A DNA stretch of 64,000 nt from Levilactobacillus enshiensis (GCF_007115095.1 NZ_SULH01000013.1:45256-109255), one strand, 5' to 3'; numbered from the stretch's first letter, positions 27,385-36,643 are shown. Notes: generated by a model from the letters alone, not told the origin. Numbers and translations are program-made.

Positions 27385-28302
27385 ATGTCAAACAAAGTTA
27401 CGGTTCTAGGTAGTCTCAACGTTGATACGACATTGCGGGTTGCCCGGATGCCACAACCAGGGGAAACGCTATCCACTGAAAACAAAAGTAGTGCCGCTGG
27501 TGGGAAGGGTGCTAACCAGGCCGTTGCTGCAGCCCGTGCTGGTGCCGAAACACGATTCATCGGCAAGGTTGGTAACGATGATGCAGGTCGCTTCATGGTT
27601 GAATCTTTAAAGGACGACGGTATCGACACGAGTGCCATCATCACTGACGCAACAATCGGCACAGGTTCTGCATTCATCTTACTTGACGAAGCGGGCCAAA
27701 ACAGTATCTTGGTCTACGGTGGGTCTAACCAACAGATCAAACCAGCGGAAGTTACGGCTGTTGAAGATGAAATCGCTAAGGCGGACTTCTTGATTACCCA
27801 ATTTGAAACGCCACAAGATGCCACCTTAGCTGCCTTTACGGTGGCAAAGAAGCATAACGTGACGACAATTTTGAACCCAGCACCTGCTGCTAAAATTGAT
27901 CCTGAAATCTTAAAGGTGACCGATCTCGTTGTTCCTAACGAGAGTGAAAGTGCTATCTTAACTGGGATTGAAGTGACGGATGAAGCTTCCATGGATGCTA
28001 ACGCTGCCAAGTTCCGCGAATTGGGCGTTAAGAATCTGATCATCACCATTGGGAGCAAGGGAGCTTACTATGCCACCGCCGATGGTTCTGGTTTTGTCCC
28101 TGCTTTCAAAGTTAACGCTGTCGACACGACGGCTGCTGGTGATACCTTCATTGGGGCTTTGAGTTCACAATTGAAGCCAGATCTTAGCAACATTGCGACG
28201 GCCTTGGTGTTCGCACAACGGGCTAGTTCCTTGACGGTTCAAGGCCTGGGAGCAATGCCATCGATCCCAACGTTGGCGCAGATTGAAGCGGCCAGCAAGT
28301 AA
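27385..28302 (+). CDS. rbsK: Ribokinase
   Basis: Phosphorylates D-ribose to ribose-5-phosphate, feeding the pentose pathway. The 305-residue PfkB-family enzyme has GSLNVDTTLRV, the first signature GGKGANQAVAAARAG and the second signature DTTAAGDTFIGAL with the catalytic base Asp in AAGD. A GGAG SD (AAGGAGTGAAGG) precedes ATG. No ribose transporter gene (rbsD, rbsU or rbsABC) is beside it in this window. Control by the upstream palindrome is likely. A terminator follows. Confidence 0.95.
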   Translation: MSNKVTVLGSLNVDTTLRVARMPQPGETLSTENKSSAAGGKGANQAVAAARAGAETRFIGKVGNDDAGRFMVESLKDDGIDTSAIITDATIGTGSAFILLDEAGQNSILVYGGSNQQIKPAEVTAVEDEIAKADFLITQFETPQDATLAAFTVAKKHNVTTILNPAPAAKIDPEILKVTDLVVPNESESAILTGIEVTDEASMDANAAKFRELGVKNLIITIGSKGAYYATADGSGFVPAFKVNAVDTTAAGDTFIGALSSQLKPDLSNIATALVFAQRASSLTVQGLGAMPSIPTLAQIEAASK

Positions 28303-28330
28303 GCTTTTCAGAAAATAAAATAGTTGACAC

Positions 28331-28370
28331 AACGACCTATACCAATTATTTCGGTAAAAGGTCGTTTTTT
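28331..28370 (+). terminator. Rho-independent terminator after rbsK
   Basis: ACGACC and GGTCGT, plus an inner TACC/GGTA pairing, then TTTTTT. Confidence 0.85.
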
Positions 28371-28402
28371 GTGCTCTGAGAACAACCGGTTGCAACATCT
28401 CA

Positions 28403-28442
28403 ATATTGGTATATCCAATATATATATTTTTGTAACTTACAA
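28403..28442. promoter_or_regulatory. Two palindromic operator candidates upstream of transketolase
   Basis: ATATTGG-TATAT-CCAATAT (28403-28421) is a GntR/HutC-like palindrome; related half-sites TTGGTATA recur at 28492 and in the rbsK terminator loop (CTATACCAAT). TTGTA-ACT-TACAA follows at 28430-28442, one of four such sites in the window. Roles are inferred. Confidence 0.5.
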
Positions 28443-28614
28443 ATGCCTATCTAATAAGTTTTACAAAAGGGGTTGCATGATTACTATTAAATTGGTATAG
28501 TTATGAAAGTCGATAGTGAACGTCGATTATACCGGTAAAATCAACGCATAAAACTCATCTACCAATTAACTGACGATCGGAATGGTCTGGTCGCTTAAAG
28601 TGAGGTTATTTCTG

Positions 28615-30636
28615 ATGTTGAATGAAAAAGTAATGCAGCAAGTAAGTTTTGATGATACAGACAATCTGGCCGTAACGGCGGTTCGGATGCTGAGTATGGA
28701 TATGATTTCGCGAGCCCGGTCAGGCCATCCGGGGTTGCCATTAGGTGCTTCACCGATGGCTTATGTTTTATTTTCCCGCCACTTACGGGTCGATCCTTCG
28801 TTTCCACAGTGGTTTAACCGCGATCGCTTTGTGCTTTCGGCAGGCCATGGGTCGGCAATGTTATACAGTCTCTTGCACCTGAGTGGCTTCTCACTGAGTC
28901 GAACAGACCTGATGAATTTCCGGCAGTTAGGCAGTAAGACACCGGGACATCCAGAATATGGCGTAACACCGGGAGTGGACGCCACGACCGGTCCTCTGGG
29001 CCAAGGCATTGGTATGGCCGTGGGGATGGCCATGGCCGAAGCGCACTTAGCAGCTGACTATAATCAACCGAATTTGAACGTTGTCGATCACTATACATAC
29101 GCTTTATGTGGGGATGGCGATCTGATGGAAGGGGTTGCGGCCGAATCTGCGAGTTTGGCCGGCCAATTAAAATTAAATAAATTGATCGTGTTGTACGATT
29201 CCAACGATATTTCGCTGGATGGGCCACTGAGTAACGCGTGTCACGACGATGTTGCGGGCCGTTTTCTGAGTTATGGGTGGAACTATTCACGGGTAGCGGA
29301 TGGTAATGACTTGGACGCCATTGACGATGCAATTACCGCAGCCAAGCAGAACCAGGATGGGCCAACCCTGATTGAAGTTAAGACACAGATCGGGGCCGGT
29401 AGTCCAAATGCCGGAACAAACAAGGTCCACGGGGCACCGTTAAATGCGGCTGATTTGGCAGCGACAAGGGCTGCTTATGAGTGGGACAACGATCCGTTTA
29501 CAGTACCGGCCGAAGTCCACGAACGGTTCATGACGACAATCAAAGCACGGGGCTGGGCGAGTCACCAGGAGTGGTCGAACTTGATTACCCGGTATGCGGC
29601 GGTAGAACCAGAATTGGCCAGCCAATTTGCTAAGGGGTTAAGCCAAGACGCGCCGGCCGACCTGACAGCCGACTTGCCAATCTATTACAAGAAGGATAAT
29701 TTGGCTTCTCGGGCCAGCGGGAGTGCGGTTCTCCAGAAACTGAGTGCGGCACTGCCAAACTTGTGGGGCGGATCAGCCGATCTCTTTAGCTCAAATAAAA
29801 CGGCGGTTGCTGAGGATGACCGGTTTAGTGCCGAAAATCCACGCGGCAGAAACTTGTGGTTTGGTGTGCGGGAATTTGCCGAAGCGGCTGCCATGAACGG
29901 GATTGCTTTACATGGTGGCACCCGGGTCTACGGGTCGACATTCTTCGTCTTCTCGGACTACATGAAGCCAGCGATTCGGTTGGCCGCGCTGCAAAAGCTA
30001 CCAGTCATTTACGTGTTCACGCATGATTCATTGGCCGTCGGGGAGGATGGGCCAACACATGAACCCGTAGAACAACTGGCGGCGTTGCGTGCCATTCCGG
30101 GGCTGACGGTCTTTCGGCCAGCCGATGGTAATGAAACGGTGGCGGCTTGGCAGGCAGCGTTACAGGCCGTTGATCATCCAACGGTCATCGTGCTGTCACG
30201 TCAGGGGTTACCAACCCTACCGCAAGCAGCTGCACGGGTTCGCGGTGGCGTTAAACGCGGTGGTTACATCGTTCGTGATGCCCAGGGGGATCCAGAAGGT
30301 ATTTTGATGGCATCGGGGTCAGAGGTTAAATTAGCGTTGGGTGCACAAGAACAACTTGCAGAAATGGGTCATGACGTGCGGGTTGTATCCGTGCCTAGCT
30401 TTGAACAGTTCAATGCACAGTCTGCCGCTTACCGTGAGCGTATTTTGCCAACGACATTACGCCGGCGGGTCGCCATTGAAATGGCTAGCGGATTAGGATG
30501 GTGTCAATACGTTGGCCTCGATGGCGCAATGCTGACGCAGGAACAGTTTGGTGCCAGTGGTCCTGGCGAACAAGTTATGGAAATGGCTGGCTTCACCGTC
30601 GACCGCGTGGTTCAAGCCTATTTGGGATTGAACTAA
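28615..30636 (+). CDS. tkt: Transketolase
   Basis: Transfers two-carbon units between sugar phosphates using thiamine pyrophosphate. The 673-residue protein has [12 protein letters not shown], the TPP/metal motif CGDGDLMEG (from about residue 164), ATTGPLGQG, and in the second half the pyrimidine domain [19 protein letters not shown]. The ATG 28615 start has TGAGG nine bases upstream. It follows rbsK, fitting ribose use, and its long leader carries palindromes that differ from the RbsR operator, suggesting separate control. It should connect ribose-5-phosphate with glycolysis or with phosphoketolase. Confidence 0.95.
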   Translation: MLNEKVMQQVSFDDTDNLAVTAVRMLSMDMISRARSGHPGLPLGASPMAYVLFSRHLRVDPSFPQWFNRDRFVLSAGHGSAMLYSLLHLSGFSLSRTDLMNFRQLGSKTPGHPEYGVTPGVDATTGPLGQGIGMAVGMAMAEAHLAADYNQPNLNVVDHYTYALCGDGDLMEGVAAESASLAGQLKLNKLIVLYDSNDISLDGPLSNACHDDVAGRFLSYGWNYSRVADGNDLDAIDDAITAAKQNQDGPTLIEVKTQIGAGSPNAGTNKVHGAPLNAADLAATRAAYEWDNDPFTVPAEVHERFMTTIKARGWASHQEWSNLITRYAAVEPELASQFAKGLSQDAPADLTADLPIYYKKDNLASRASGSAVLQKLSAALPNLWGGSADLFSSNKTAVAEDDRFSAENPRGRNLWFGVREFAEAAAMNGIALHGGTRVYGSTFFVFSDYMKPAIRLAALQKLPVIYVFTHDSLAVGEDGPTHEPVEQLAALRAIPGLTVFRPADGNETVAAWQAALQAVDHPTVIVLSRQGLPTLPQAAARVRGGVKRGGYIVRDAQGDPEGILMASGSEVKLALGAQEQLAEMGHDVRVVSVPSFEQFNAQSAAYRERILPTTLRRRVAIEMASGLGWCQYVGLDGAMLTQEQFGASGPGEQVMEMAGFTVDRVVQAYLGLN

Positions 30637-31106
30637 AGTGGGGTGTCCTCTGGTTATCGGAAATGTCAGAGGTTTCGTTTGAAATTGGCGCTATGCTAGA
30701 ACGGCGATTGCTTTTACATCAGCTGTGGTTAGACAAAATGAAAAATAATAGTCAATGTGACCGGTGAACTTTAGCTGGTCTCTGAAAACTAATCGTAATC
30801 AAGGTGAGGGGCGCGAACGTGTAATCGGTTCGGGTCCCTTTTGTAGCGCTGATCACGTTGTTGTAAAACTTAGCCGTAGTGGTGAGCATATATGGGAGGC
30901 ACGGTTGTCCGGCTACTGCCTGACTTTAGAAAGAAAGCAGCCAATGTCTTTGAGCCCCAAGTTGAGTCCATATTGGTTGGCGATTAGGCAAGGTGACGCC
31001 GGCCGAGCGGTGCTTTTACAAGAAATATGGCAAACGTATCCCGAAAATCTAGTAAGTTTGTAAAATTATTGGTATATTGGGGGTAAAGAAACTGGAGGCG
31101 GTTTTA
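30637..31106 (+). other. Intergenic region with two terminator-like hairpins
   Basis: CCTCTG/CAGAGG (30647-30672) before TTTCGTTT is a weak terminator after tkt. AGGGGCGCGAAC with GTTCGGGTCCCTTTT (30807-30842) is a second terminator, so a short transcript may end there. 30880-31040 has faint resemblance to the right end of the long intergenic repeat (CAAGTTG, CATAT, GGCAAGG). TTGGTATATTGG lies at 31069-31080, just before the next gene. No coding frame is convincing. Confidence 0.45.
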
Positions 31107-31997
31107 ATGGAAATTCGGCGGATCAAGGTGCCCACGGCGTTAGTGTGGTCAGCGCCCACAGCGGTGACAAAGACTGATCAAGCTTATTTGAAAACTGGCG
31201 ATTTGGCGGCGTGGCTAGCGGCACTGAAACCAGCAGACAAAGACCGGTTAGCTGACAATGATTGTATCGTGACGGAGGCGTTGTTTAACGATCGCGTTAT
31301 TTTGGACCGTATTGATGGCGATTGGGCGCACGTGTTTGTGACGCGACAAAGTAATCGTCAGGAACGGCGCGGCTACCCAGGCTGGGTGCCAGTGACGCAA
31401 TTGACGCCGGCCGACGAAGAATTGGCCTATCCTACGACGACCGTTCGACTGGTTCACGCCGAGACGACACTGTTAAATGAGGACCGGCAACCCGTGACGA
31501 TTTTACCATTAGGAACCTTGCTGACAACGACTGGGCAGGACAGTGACTGGATTCAGGTCGTCACGCCACTAGGTAAGGGTTGGATTGCTGCTGATGCTGC
31601 TAACCTGGGCGTGACGGGTGCCGATGATGGTGATCGGTTACTAGCGCTGGGCCGGCAGTTTATTGGTACGCCTTATCTTTGGGGCGGGGTCACGCCACAA
31701 GGCTTTGACTGTTCTGGGTTTATCTACGCTTTACACCGGGCTTTGGACTACTACATTCCTCGGGATGCACAGGACCAATTTGCCAATGGCTACCCCGTTG
31801 CCCCGGAAGACTTAGCCGCGGGTGATCTGGTCTTCTTTGCCCGTGAACACGGGACCGGCGAAATTCATCACGTCGGCATCTATGCTGGCAGTGGGAAGAT
31901 GTTACATGCACCTAAGCCAGGAGAGGCGGTTCAATTAGCCCCGCTAACCGGGAAGTTAGCCCCTGAATACGCTGGTGCCCGGCGGTTCTGGCAATAA
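31107..31997 (+). CDS. SH3-NlpC/P60 cysteine peptidase, cytoplasmic (YkfC-like)
   Basis: A 296-residue peptidase with two bacterial SH3-type segments in the first 170 residues and a C-terminal NlpC/P60 domain. The full triad is present: C202 in FDCSGF, H255 in EIHHVGIY and H267 in MLHAP. There is no signal peptide or membrane segment, so like YkfC (gamma-D-Glu-L-diamino-acid endopeptidase) it probably trims imported muropeptides in the cytoplasm. GGAGG and ATG 31107 fix the start. The murQ gene upstream is another wall-recycling function but not in the same operon. Confidence 0.88.
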   Translation: MEIRRIKVPTALVWSAPTAVTKTDQAYLKTGDLAAWLAALKPADKDRLADNDCIVTEALFNDRVILDRIDGDWAHVFVTRQSNRQERRGYPGWVPVTQLTPADEELAYPTTTVRLVHAETTLLNEDRQPVTILPLGTLLTTTGQDSDWIQVVTPLGKGWIAADAANLGVTGADDGDRLLALGRQFIGTPYLWGGVTPQGFDCSGFIYALHRALDYYIPRDAQDQFANGYPVAPEDLAAGDLVFFAREHGTGEIHHVGIYAGSGKMLHAPKPGEAVQLAPLTGKLAPEYAGARRFWQ

Positions 31998-32055
31998 ATG
32001 GAAGTTGAAGAATTTTGTAAGGTCATGGTCAAAGCTCATTCGCGGACTGAGGACA

Positions 32056-32064
32056 TGCTATACT
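32056..32064 (+). promoter_or_regulatory. Extended -10 promoter element
   Basis: TGCTATACT is an extended -10 (TGN-TATACT) about 45 bases upstream of the DUF1002 start. No good -35 is seen. Confidence 0.55.
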
Positions 32065-32109
32065 GCCTTATGGGAGCAGTATAATGAAAGCGAAAAGAGA
32101 GGGATAACC

Positions 32110-33126
32110 ATGAAATTAAAGCAAATTTTGCTTGGTGTTGTCGCCGTAACTTTGGCCATGACTCTGGGCGGTCGCGCGGTGTCCGCTGCTGCTGATACGA
32201 CGGATACCGGGAGTACAAGTAGCTCAGCAACTAGTGGTAGTACCGTTCAAACCAAGGCACTCTCCAAGGCTTATGTGGTCTACGGGGCTGGCTTGGCTAG
32301 TGAGGACAAGGATACGGTTGCCTCAGCGCTGGGAGTGAAGTCAAACTACACAGTCTTGACCGCGACGGGGAACGATTATGCAACGTATCTGAATTCAGCT
32401 GGAACTAGTGATGCCAGTATGATCAGTTCGGTGGCACTAGCCCCAGCAGATCCTGGTACTGGGGTTAAGGTCAATATTGCCCAGTACAATGGAAAAAATA
32501 ATATTACCGAAGTCACCGCCCAACAATATGCCATGGTCGCAACTATGGCTGGGGTCAAAGATGTTATCATCACGGTGACGGCTGACAAAACCGTTTCCGG
32601 TGAATCTGCTTTAACGGGGGTCTACAAGGCTCTGGCTGCGGACGGATTAGCGTTAAATTCGGAAAACACACAGGCGGCTAACGGCGTCTTAGATGCGACC
32701 CAACCAGCCATTGATTCGAACAGTGATGATAGCAAATATCCTGGCAAATTGATGTCAGCTGTGGGGTCGGTTTCCTCAGATCTAGCTAAGAAGCGACAAA
32801 ATGGCGATGATTTGGCGACCAAGGCTGATATTGAGGCCATGTTGCAGAAGGCTTTGGCCAAACAGGGAATTGATGGCAAGACGAGTTCAACACAAATCAA
32901 CAATATTTCCATTGCTCTCAGTAAGGTTCAGCAGGCACCCGTTTCAACTAGTAAGACGTACGTGACAAACGTGACTAACGTAGCTAATAACCTCGCCAAT
33001 AGTATTGGGGATAAAATGGCTAGCGTGAAAGATTTTGCCAACAGTGCGGATGCGAAGAAAGCCGAGAATTTTATTGTGCAAATTTGGAATAAAATCGTTA
33101 ATTTCTTCAAAGGCTTACTCGGCTAA
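32110..33126 (+). CDS. Secreted DUF1002 protein
   Basis: A 338-residue exported protein. A signal peptide covers about residues 1-26 (LLGVVAVTLAMTLGGRAVSAA), followed by a Ser/Thr/Gly linker and a DUF1002-like domain: SKAYVVYGAGLASEDKDTVASALGV is close to the family start. The C-terminus is amphipathic (FIVQIWNKIVNFFKGLLG) and may touch the membrane. The function of the family is unknown. It lies between two NlpC/P60 genes, suggesting an envelope role. GAGAGGG precedes the ATG, and a hairpin terminator follows. Confidence 0.83.
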   Translation: MKLKQILLGVVAVTLAMTLGGRAVSAAADTTDTGSTSSSATSGSTVQTKALSKAYVVYGAGLASEDKDTVASALGVKSNYTVLTATGNDYATYLNSAGTSDASMISSVALAPADPGTGVKVNIAQYNGKNNITEVTAQQYAMVATMAGVKDVIITVTADKTVSGESALTGVYKALAADGLALNSENTQAANGVLDATQPAIDSNSDDSKYPGKLMSAVGSVSSDLAKKRQNGDDLATKADIEAMLQKALAKQGIDGKTSSTQINNISIALSKVQQAPVSTSKTYVTNVTNVANNLANSIGDKMASVKDFANSADAKKAENFIVQIWNKIVNFFKGLLG

Positions 33127-33156
33127 ATTCAAGTAAGAACGGTGAAATAACAAAGT

Positions 33157-33181
33157 AACGGGAGATTTCTCCCGTTTTTTT
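33157..33181 (+). terminator. Rho-independent terminator after the DUF1002 gene
   Basis: AACGGGA and TCCCGTT enclose six bases and are followed by seven T. Confidence 0.9.
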
Positions 33182-33225
33182 GTACACTTTTTTAGATTTC
33201 ACAAGTGCAGGAACATTATAGACAG

Positions 33226-33271
33226 TTGTAAAATACAAAAAGCGTTTCCAATAATATCTTGTATCGTACAA
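33226..33271. promoter_or_regulatory. Paired TTGTA-N3-TACAA palindromes
   Basis: TTGTAAAATACAA (33226-33238) and TTGTATCGTACAA (33259-33271) start 33 bases apart, about three helical turns, and flank a cre-like GGAAACGCTTTTT (reverse strand, 33237-33249). They lie far upstream of the LysM gene. The spacing suits cooperative binding of a dimeric regulator (inference). Confidence 0.55.
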
Positions 33272-33350
33272 TTGCTTACACTTAGGAAAAGGTGGATAAA
33301 TATACGCGACCGGCATCGTTTTTGATTGAATCTTACATAGAACAATAGTT

Positions 33351-33398
33351 CGCTACTGGAATGGCTGGAAATGCCGACACAGCCAGATTACAGTAGCG
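33351..33398. repeat. Two-stage stem-loop upstream of the LysM gene
   Basis: CGCTACTG (33351-33358) pairs exactly with CAGTAGCG (33391-33398), and inside it TGGCTG (33362-33367) with CAGCCA (33380-33385), with a 12-base apical loop. No T-run follows; a cre-like TGAAAACGCTTAA lies 12 bases downstream. Role unknown: a leader RNA or a protein-binding palindrome. The rest of 33272-33613 shows only a possible -10 (TAAGAT, 33497). Confidence 0.6.
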
Positions 33399-33613
33399 TT
33401 GAAATAATTGAAAACGCTTAAGGGGAACATACATTCAAAGCCCAAATTCCGTTAATAATTCCTTAATATTTCACAAGAAACTGGGAAAACGTGTGGTAAG
33501 ATTAGTTTGTGATTCGTATTTACTGTGAACGAACGTTATCCTGCTTGGTTTTTGAGAGGCAGGTTGCGTTCCGTGATGAGTTTGAAAATCTTAAGTCATA
33601 AAAGGACGTGTTG

Positions 33614-35329
33614 GTGAAGATGAGTACAGGACAACGAAAAACCAAAGCAGTTGTTGGCGTCGTTGGGGCCATTGGTGCATTAGCAGCTGGAGCATCCATG
33701 ACCGCTAATGCTGATACCATTCAAGTTAAGCAAGGGGACACCATTTGGGGTCTTTCACAGCAAACTGGCGTTTCTATTCAAGATTTAGAACAGCAGAATT
33801 CGATTGACGCAAAGACCGATTTAATTTTTGTTGGTCAACGACTTCAAGTCAAATCAGCAAAGACGACCCAGACGTATTCAGTCAAGTCTGGTGATACGCT
33901 TTGGGATTTAGCACAGACGTATCATTTGACAGTTGCACAGTTACAAAAAGCTAATGACCTAACTGGTGATATGTTAAGCGTTGGCCAAAAGTTGGAAATT
34001 CCACAAGCTAGCGCTGTTAAAGGTGCTGCTACGAAACAAACGACCACGCCAAGCACGCGGCAACAAGCGACGCAAAAGGCAAATGCCGTGCAAGCACAGA
34101 TCGTTGCCGCACAGCAAGCCGCTGCTAGCAAGCAAAAGCAGCAAGCTGCCGCAGCAACCTCAAGTTCGACCGTTACGAGTGGTCAGGAGACGCGTTCAGA
34201 TTTCGTTTCTAAGACTAATAATCAGACACCAGCCGCAACCAGTTCTACAAGTCAAAGTGCAACGACACAAAGTACGACGCCAGCTTCGTCTACCAGCACG
34301 TCGACGACTAGTCCGGCTACTGGCTCTGCAAGCAACAGTTCAGTTGCCAGTCAACCAGCAACTAAGACGAGTCGGGTTAGTGCTCAGAGTGAGACCAGTA
34401 GCAATGCGACGAGCAACTCAGTAGCGCAGAGCAGTTCAGTTAAAAGTGATTCAGTCAAAAATAATGCAACGACTAGTAGCGCCGTTACCAGCCAGACACA
34501 AAAACGTCAGGCACCTGTCAGCTCAAGTCGTCAGTCAGTGGGGACCAGTAGCGCTTCGGTTACGAAGGCCAGCTCTAGCACGGTAACGCCAACGTCTCGT
34601 GCGACTGCAACCAAGTCCGTGCAGAAGAAACGGGCAACGCGCTCAGCTGCTAGTGCAACGAGTCAGTCACAAGTACAAACGCAAACACAGGCTACTCAGA
34701 GTAACAGCAGTAGCCAAGCGACAACGTCAACCGCAACCAGTCAGTCGGTAGCTTCTAGTTCGCAAAGTTCAGCAGTTAGCCAGGCTAGTGCTGGCGCAAC
34801 GGCTACGACGAAGGCGAAGAAGACAAAGCGGATTCGTACAACGACCCAATCAGCCGTTAAACAGGCTGCACAGTCAAGTCAACAGACGACCACTAGTTCG
34901 TCATCATCTGCGACAACGGCTGCTACGAGTAGCAGTAGTGCTAAGACAACGGCAAACAGCAATTTGACCACGGGATCCGTGACGAGTTTGGCATTGAAGT
35001 TGGCTTCGGCGAATATCCCTTATGTTTGGGGTGGCGCATCTCTCAGCGGGATGGACTGCTCAGGTCTAGTGGCTTACGTTTATCAACATGCGTTAGGCAT
35101 CAGCTTGCCACACAGCACGGTATCGCAAGAATCCCGTGTATCAACGCACTCGGTTGCTTCTGCCAAGCCAGGGGACATTCTGTTCTGGGGATCCAAAGGG
35201 TCAACCTACCACGATGCCATTTACATTGGCAACGGTCAGTACGTTGCAGCGCCAACACCAGGTCAAAATGTCGAAGTTGCTTCGATCAGTCAGTACTTTA
35301 TGCCTTCCTTTGCAGGAACTGTGAAATAA
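33614..35329 (+). CDS. Secreted LysM-NlpC/P60 peptidoglycan hydrolase
   Basis: A roughly 571-residue exported wall protein. It has a signal peptide (AVVGVVGAIGALAAGASMTANA), two LysM peptidoglycan-binding repeats (IQVKQGDTIWGLSQQTG and YSVKSGDTLWDLAQTYH), a Ser/Thr/Ala/Gln-rich linker of over 300 residues, and a C-terminal NlpC/P60 domain with C482 (MDCSGL) and H533 (YHDAIYIG). The third catalytic position, usually His/Asn/Gln before AP, is A545 (YVAAPTPG). It should cleave stem peptides during separation. Start is uncertain between in-frame GTG 33608, TTG 33611, GTG 33614 and ATG 33620; GTG 33614 fits AAAGGA best. Confidence 0.9.
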   Translation: MKMSTGQRKTKAVVGVVGAIGALAAGASMTANADTIQVKQGDTIWGLSQQTGVSIQDLEQQNSIDAKTDLIFVGQRLQVKSAKTTQTYSVKSGDTLWDLAQTYHLTVAQLQKANDLTGDMLSVGQKLEIPQASAVKGAATKQTTTPSTRQQATQKANAVQAQIVAAQQAAASKQKQQAAAATSSSTVTSGQETRSDFVSKTNNQTPAATSSTSQSATTQSTTPASSTSTSTTSPATGSASNSSVASQPATKTSRVSAQSETSSNATSNSVAQSSSVKSDSVKNNATTSSAVTSQTQKRQAPVSSSRQSVGTSSASVTKASSSTVTPTSRATATKSVQKKRATRSAASATSQSQVQTQTQATQSNSSSQATTSTATSQSVASSSQSSAVSQASAGATATTKAKKTKRIRTTTQSAVKQAAQSSQQTTTSSSSSATTAATSSSSAKTTANSNLTTGSVTSLALKLASANIPYVWGGASLSGMDCSGLVAYVYQHALGISLPHSTVSQESRVSTHSVASAKPGDILFWGSKGSTYHDAIYIGNGQYVAAPTPGQNVEVASISQYFMPSFAGTVK

Positions 35330-35491
35330 GTCAAGTGACATGAATCCGCTTTTCTGACCATTTTTGGCAATCCGCTGAAAAATGTTAAGATAATCGTTAA
35401 CAAATCCGATAGCAAGTGTTATGATTTCTCGTAGTCATTTAGAGACGAGTCAACATAATTAAATTTTCTTGTTAAAGGAGTTGTCAAAAAG

Positions 35492-35698
35492 GTGAGTAAT
35501 CGTATGGAGATTCTGGAAGAGTACCGGCAGGCTAATTCACAGTTGGCCACGTTAAAACGGAAGGAATCTGAGAGCGTTCAGTGGAGTTCGGAGACAGTGC
35601 AGATTGAACCACGCTACGGCAAAGAAATGAACGACTTGTCCGATAAGTGCGCTCAGCTCGACATGATTCTGGAAGCAATGGACGCTTCAGAAGATTAA
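35492..35698 (+). CDS. Small coiled-coil protein, unknown function
   Basis: A 68-residue highly charged protein, probably two helices (RMEILEEYRQANSQLATLKRK and GKEMNDLSDKCAQLDMILEA), with no membrane segment. Start GTG 35492 lies 11 bases after AAAGGAG. No family was recognised. It is followed by a double hairpin terminator and is probably a single-gene unit. Confidence 0.7.
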   Translation: MSNRMEILEEYRQANSQLATLKRKESESVQWSSETVQIEPRYGKEMNDLSDKCAQLDMILEAMDASED

Positions 35699-35705
35699 AA
35701 TAAGC

Positions 35706-35767
35706 TGCGGGTGGATTTGGCCACCTGCAAAAGCCCCACCGCTAAAACTAACGGTGAGGCTTTTTTA
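35706..35767 (+). terminator. Double hairpin terminator
   Basis: TGCGGGTGG/CCACCTGCA (35706-35729) is followed by AAAAGCCCCACCG/CGGTGAGGCTTTT (35729-35763) and TTTTTT. Confidence 0.88.
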
Positions 35768-35853
35768 GATGCGCCAATGTTTGAGAGTGAGATGTCAGGC
35801 TCTTTCTGTACGCTGAATGGACATCGTTGAAATGGGCGGCAAAAACCATATTG

Positions 35854-36369
35854 TCACAAGTCAATATCAATTTCATACTGGTCATCAATCAATTCATAAT
35901 TAACTTTATATTTTTTCGCAAGTTCTAATGCCTGTGCATTATCATTCAAAACGCTTTTCAAAGTGCAATCTTCATCGTCAAGGCGATTTTCGATAACATT
36001 GGCATATTTTTTGATATCGTCAAAATGATTAATAATATAATCGCGGCTCATTACAAGACAATAGTATTTGATATTGTTCAGATAGTTGCTTTCAAAATCC
36101 AGTGACCAGTCAAAAGGAATATAACACCCTTCAACGATAAGATTTTGTTGGTTTTCGATGGCCGTTTTAATGATTTCACGGACAATAGGCCATAAATATG
36201 CGATGAGATCCTGATCATCGCTGGTTGGCGTAAGCGCTGTATTTCTACTGCGGATCAATCCCATTTTTAGGTGGTCGATTGATAGGTACGGATAGTGATA
36301 CTTCTCCAGCAACTTTTGCGCAAGTTCCGTTTTGCCGGTGTGTGATGCGCCAGCGATTAGAACAATCAT
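35854..36369 (-). CDS. Small P-loop nucleotide kinase-like protein
   Basis: A 171-residue protein with an N-terminal Walker A, MIVLIAGASHTGKTELAQKL, and a fold layout like small nucleotide or metabolite kinases (AAA_33/zeta-like). YHYPYLSIDHLKMGLIR and LIVEGCYIPFDW (a Walker-B-like hydrophobic strand ending in E) follow. No specific substrate motif is recognised. ATG 36369 is preferred, GGAGG being 12 bases upstream. The gene and its 250-base upstream flank (36391-36643, AT-rich, no gene seen) are clearly more AT-rich than neighbours, which suggests recent acquisition. Confidence 0.72.
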   Translation of the reverse strand: MIVLIAGASHTGKTELAQKLLEKYHYPYLSIDHLKMGLIRSRNTALTPTSDDQDLIAYLWPIVREIIKTAIENQQNLIVEGCYIPFDWSLDFESNYLNNIKYYCLVMSRDYIINHFDDIKKYANVIENRLDDEDCTLKSVLNDNAQALELAKKYKVNYELIDDQYEIDIDL

Positions 36370-36643
36370 ATTTCTCAGACACCTCCACAATTTCTAAGCG
36401 AGTGAGACCCTCTGAATATTAATAAATACAGGTAAATCTTATTAGTTAGTTTAGCTCATTCAGAGGGCCTCAATATCTTTCCTTTCAGATTAACAATAAC
36501 ACTTAGACTACTTTCTCGGTCAAGTTGCATTATTTTAATAGTTGGCTGAATGCCATCAATAAACTGTTTGATCATACTTTCGATAAAATAAAATGTGACC
36601 CTCATCACTGAAAGTCACATCCGAAACTAGTTATTTATATTGG

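Noticed and set aside
30880..31040. Possible fourth copy of the long intergenic repeat
   Set aside because: Only short matches (CAAGTTG, CATAT, GGCAAGG); alignment is too weak to claim without a computed score.
30764..31063. 99-codon frame before the NlpC/P60 gene
   Set aside because: It runs through a terminator hairpin, has no SD and low-quality composition.
33301..33607. c-di-AMP (ydaO-type) riboswitch upstream of the LysM hydrolase
   Set aside because: Position would fit, but the conserved core motifs could not be found, and the hairpin lies before the likely promoter.
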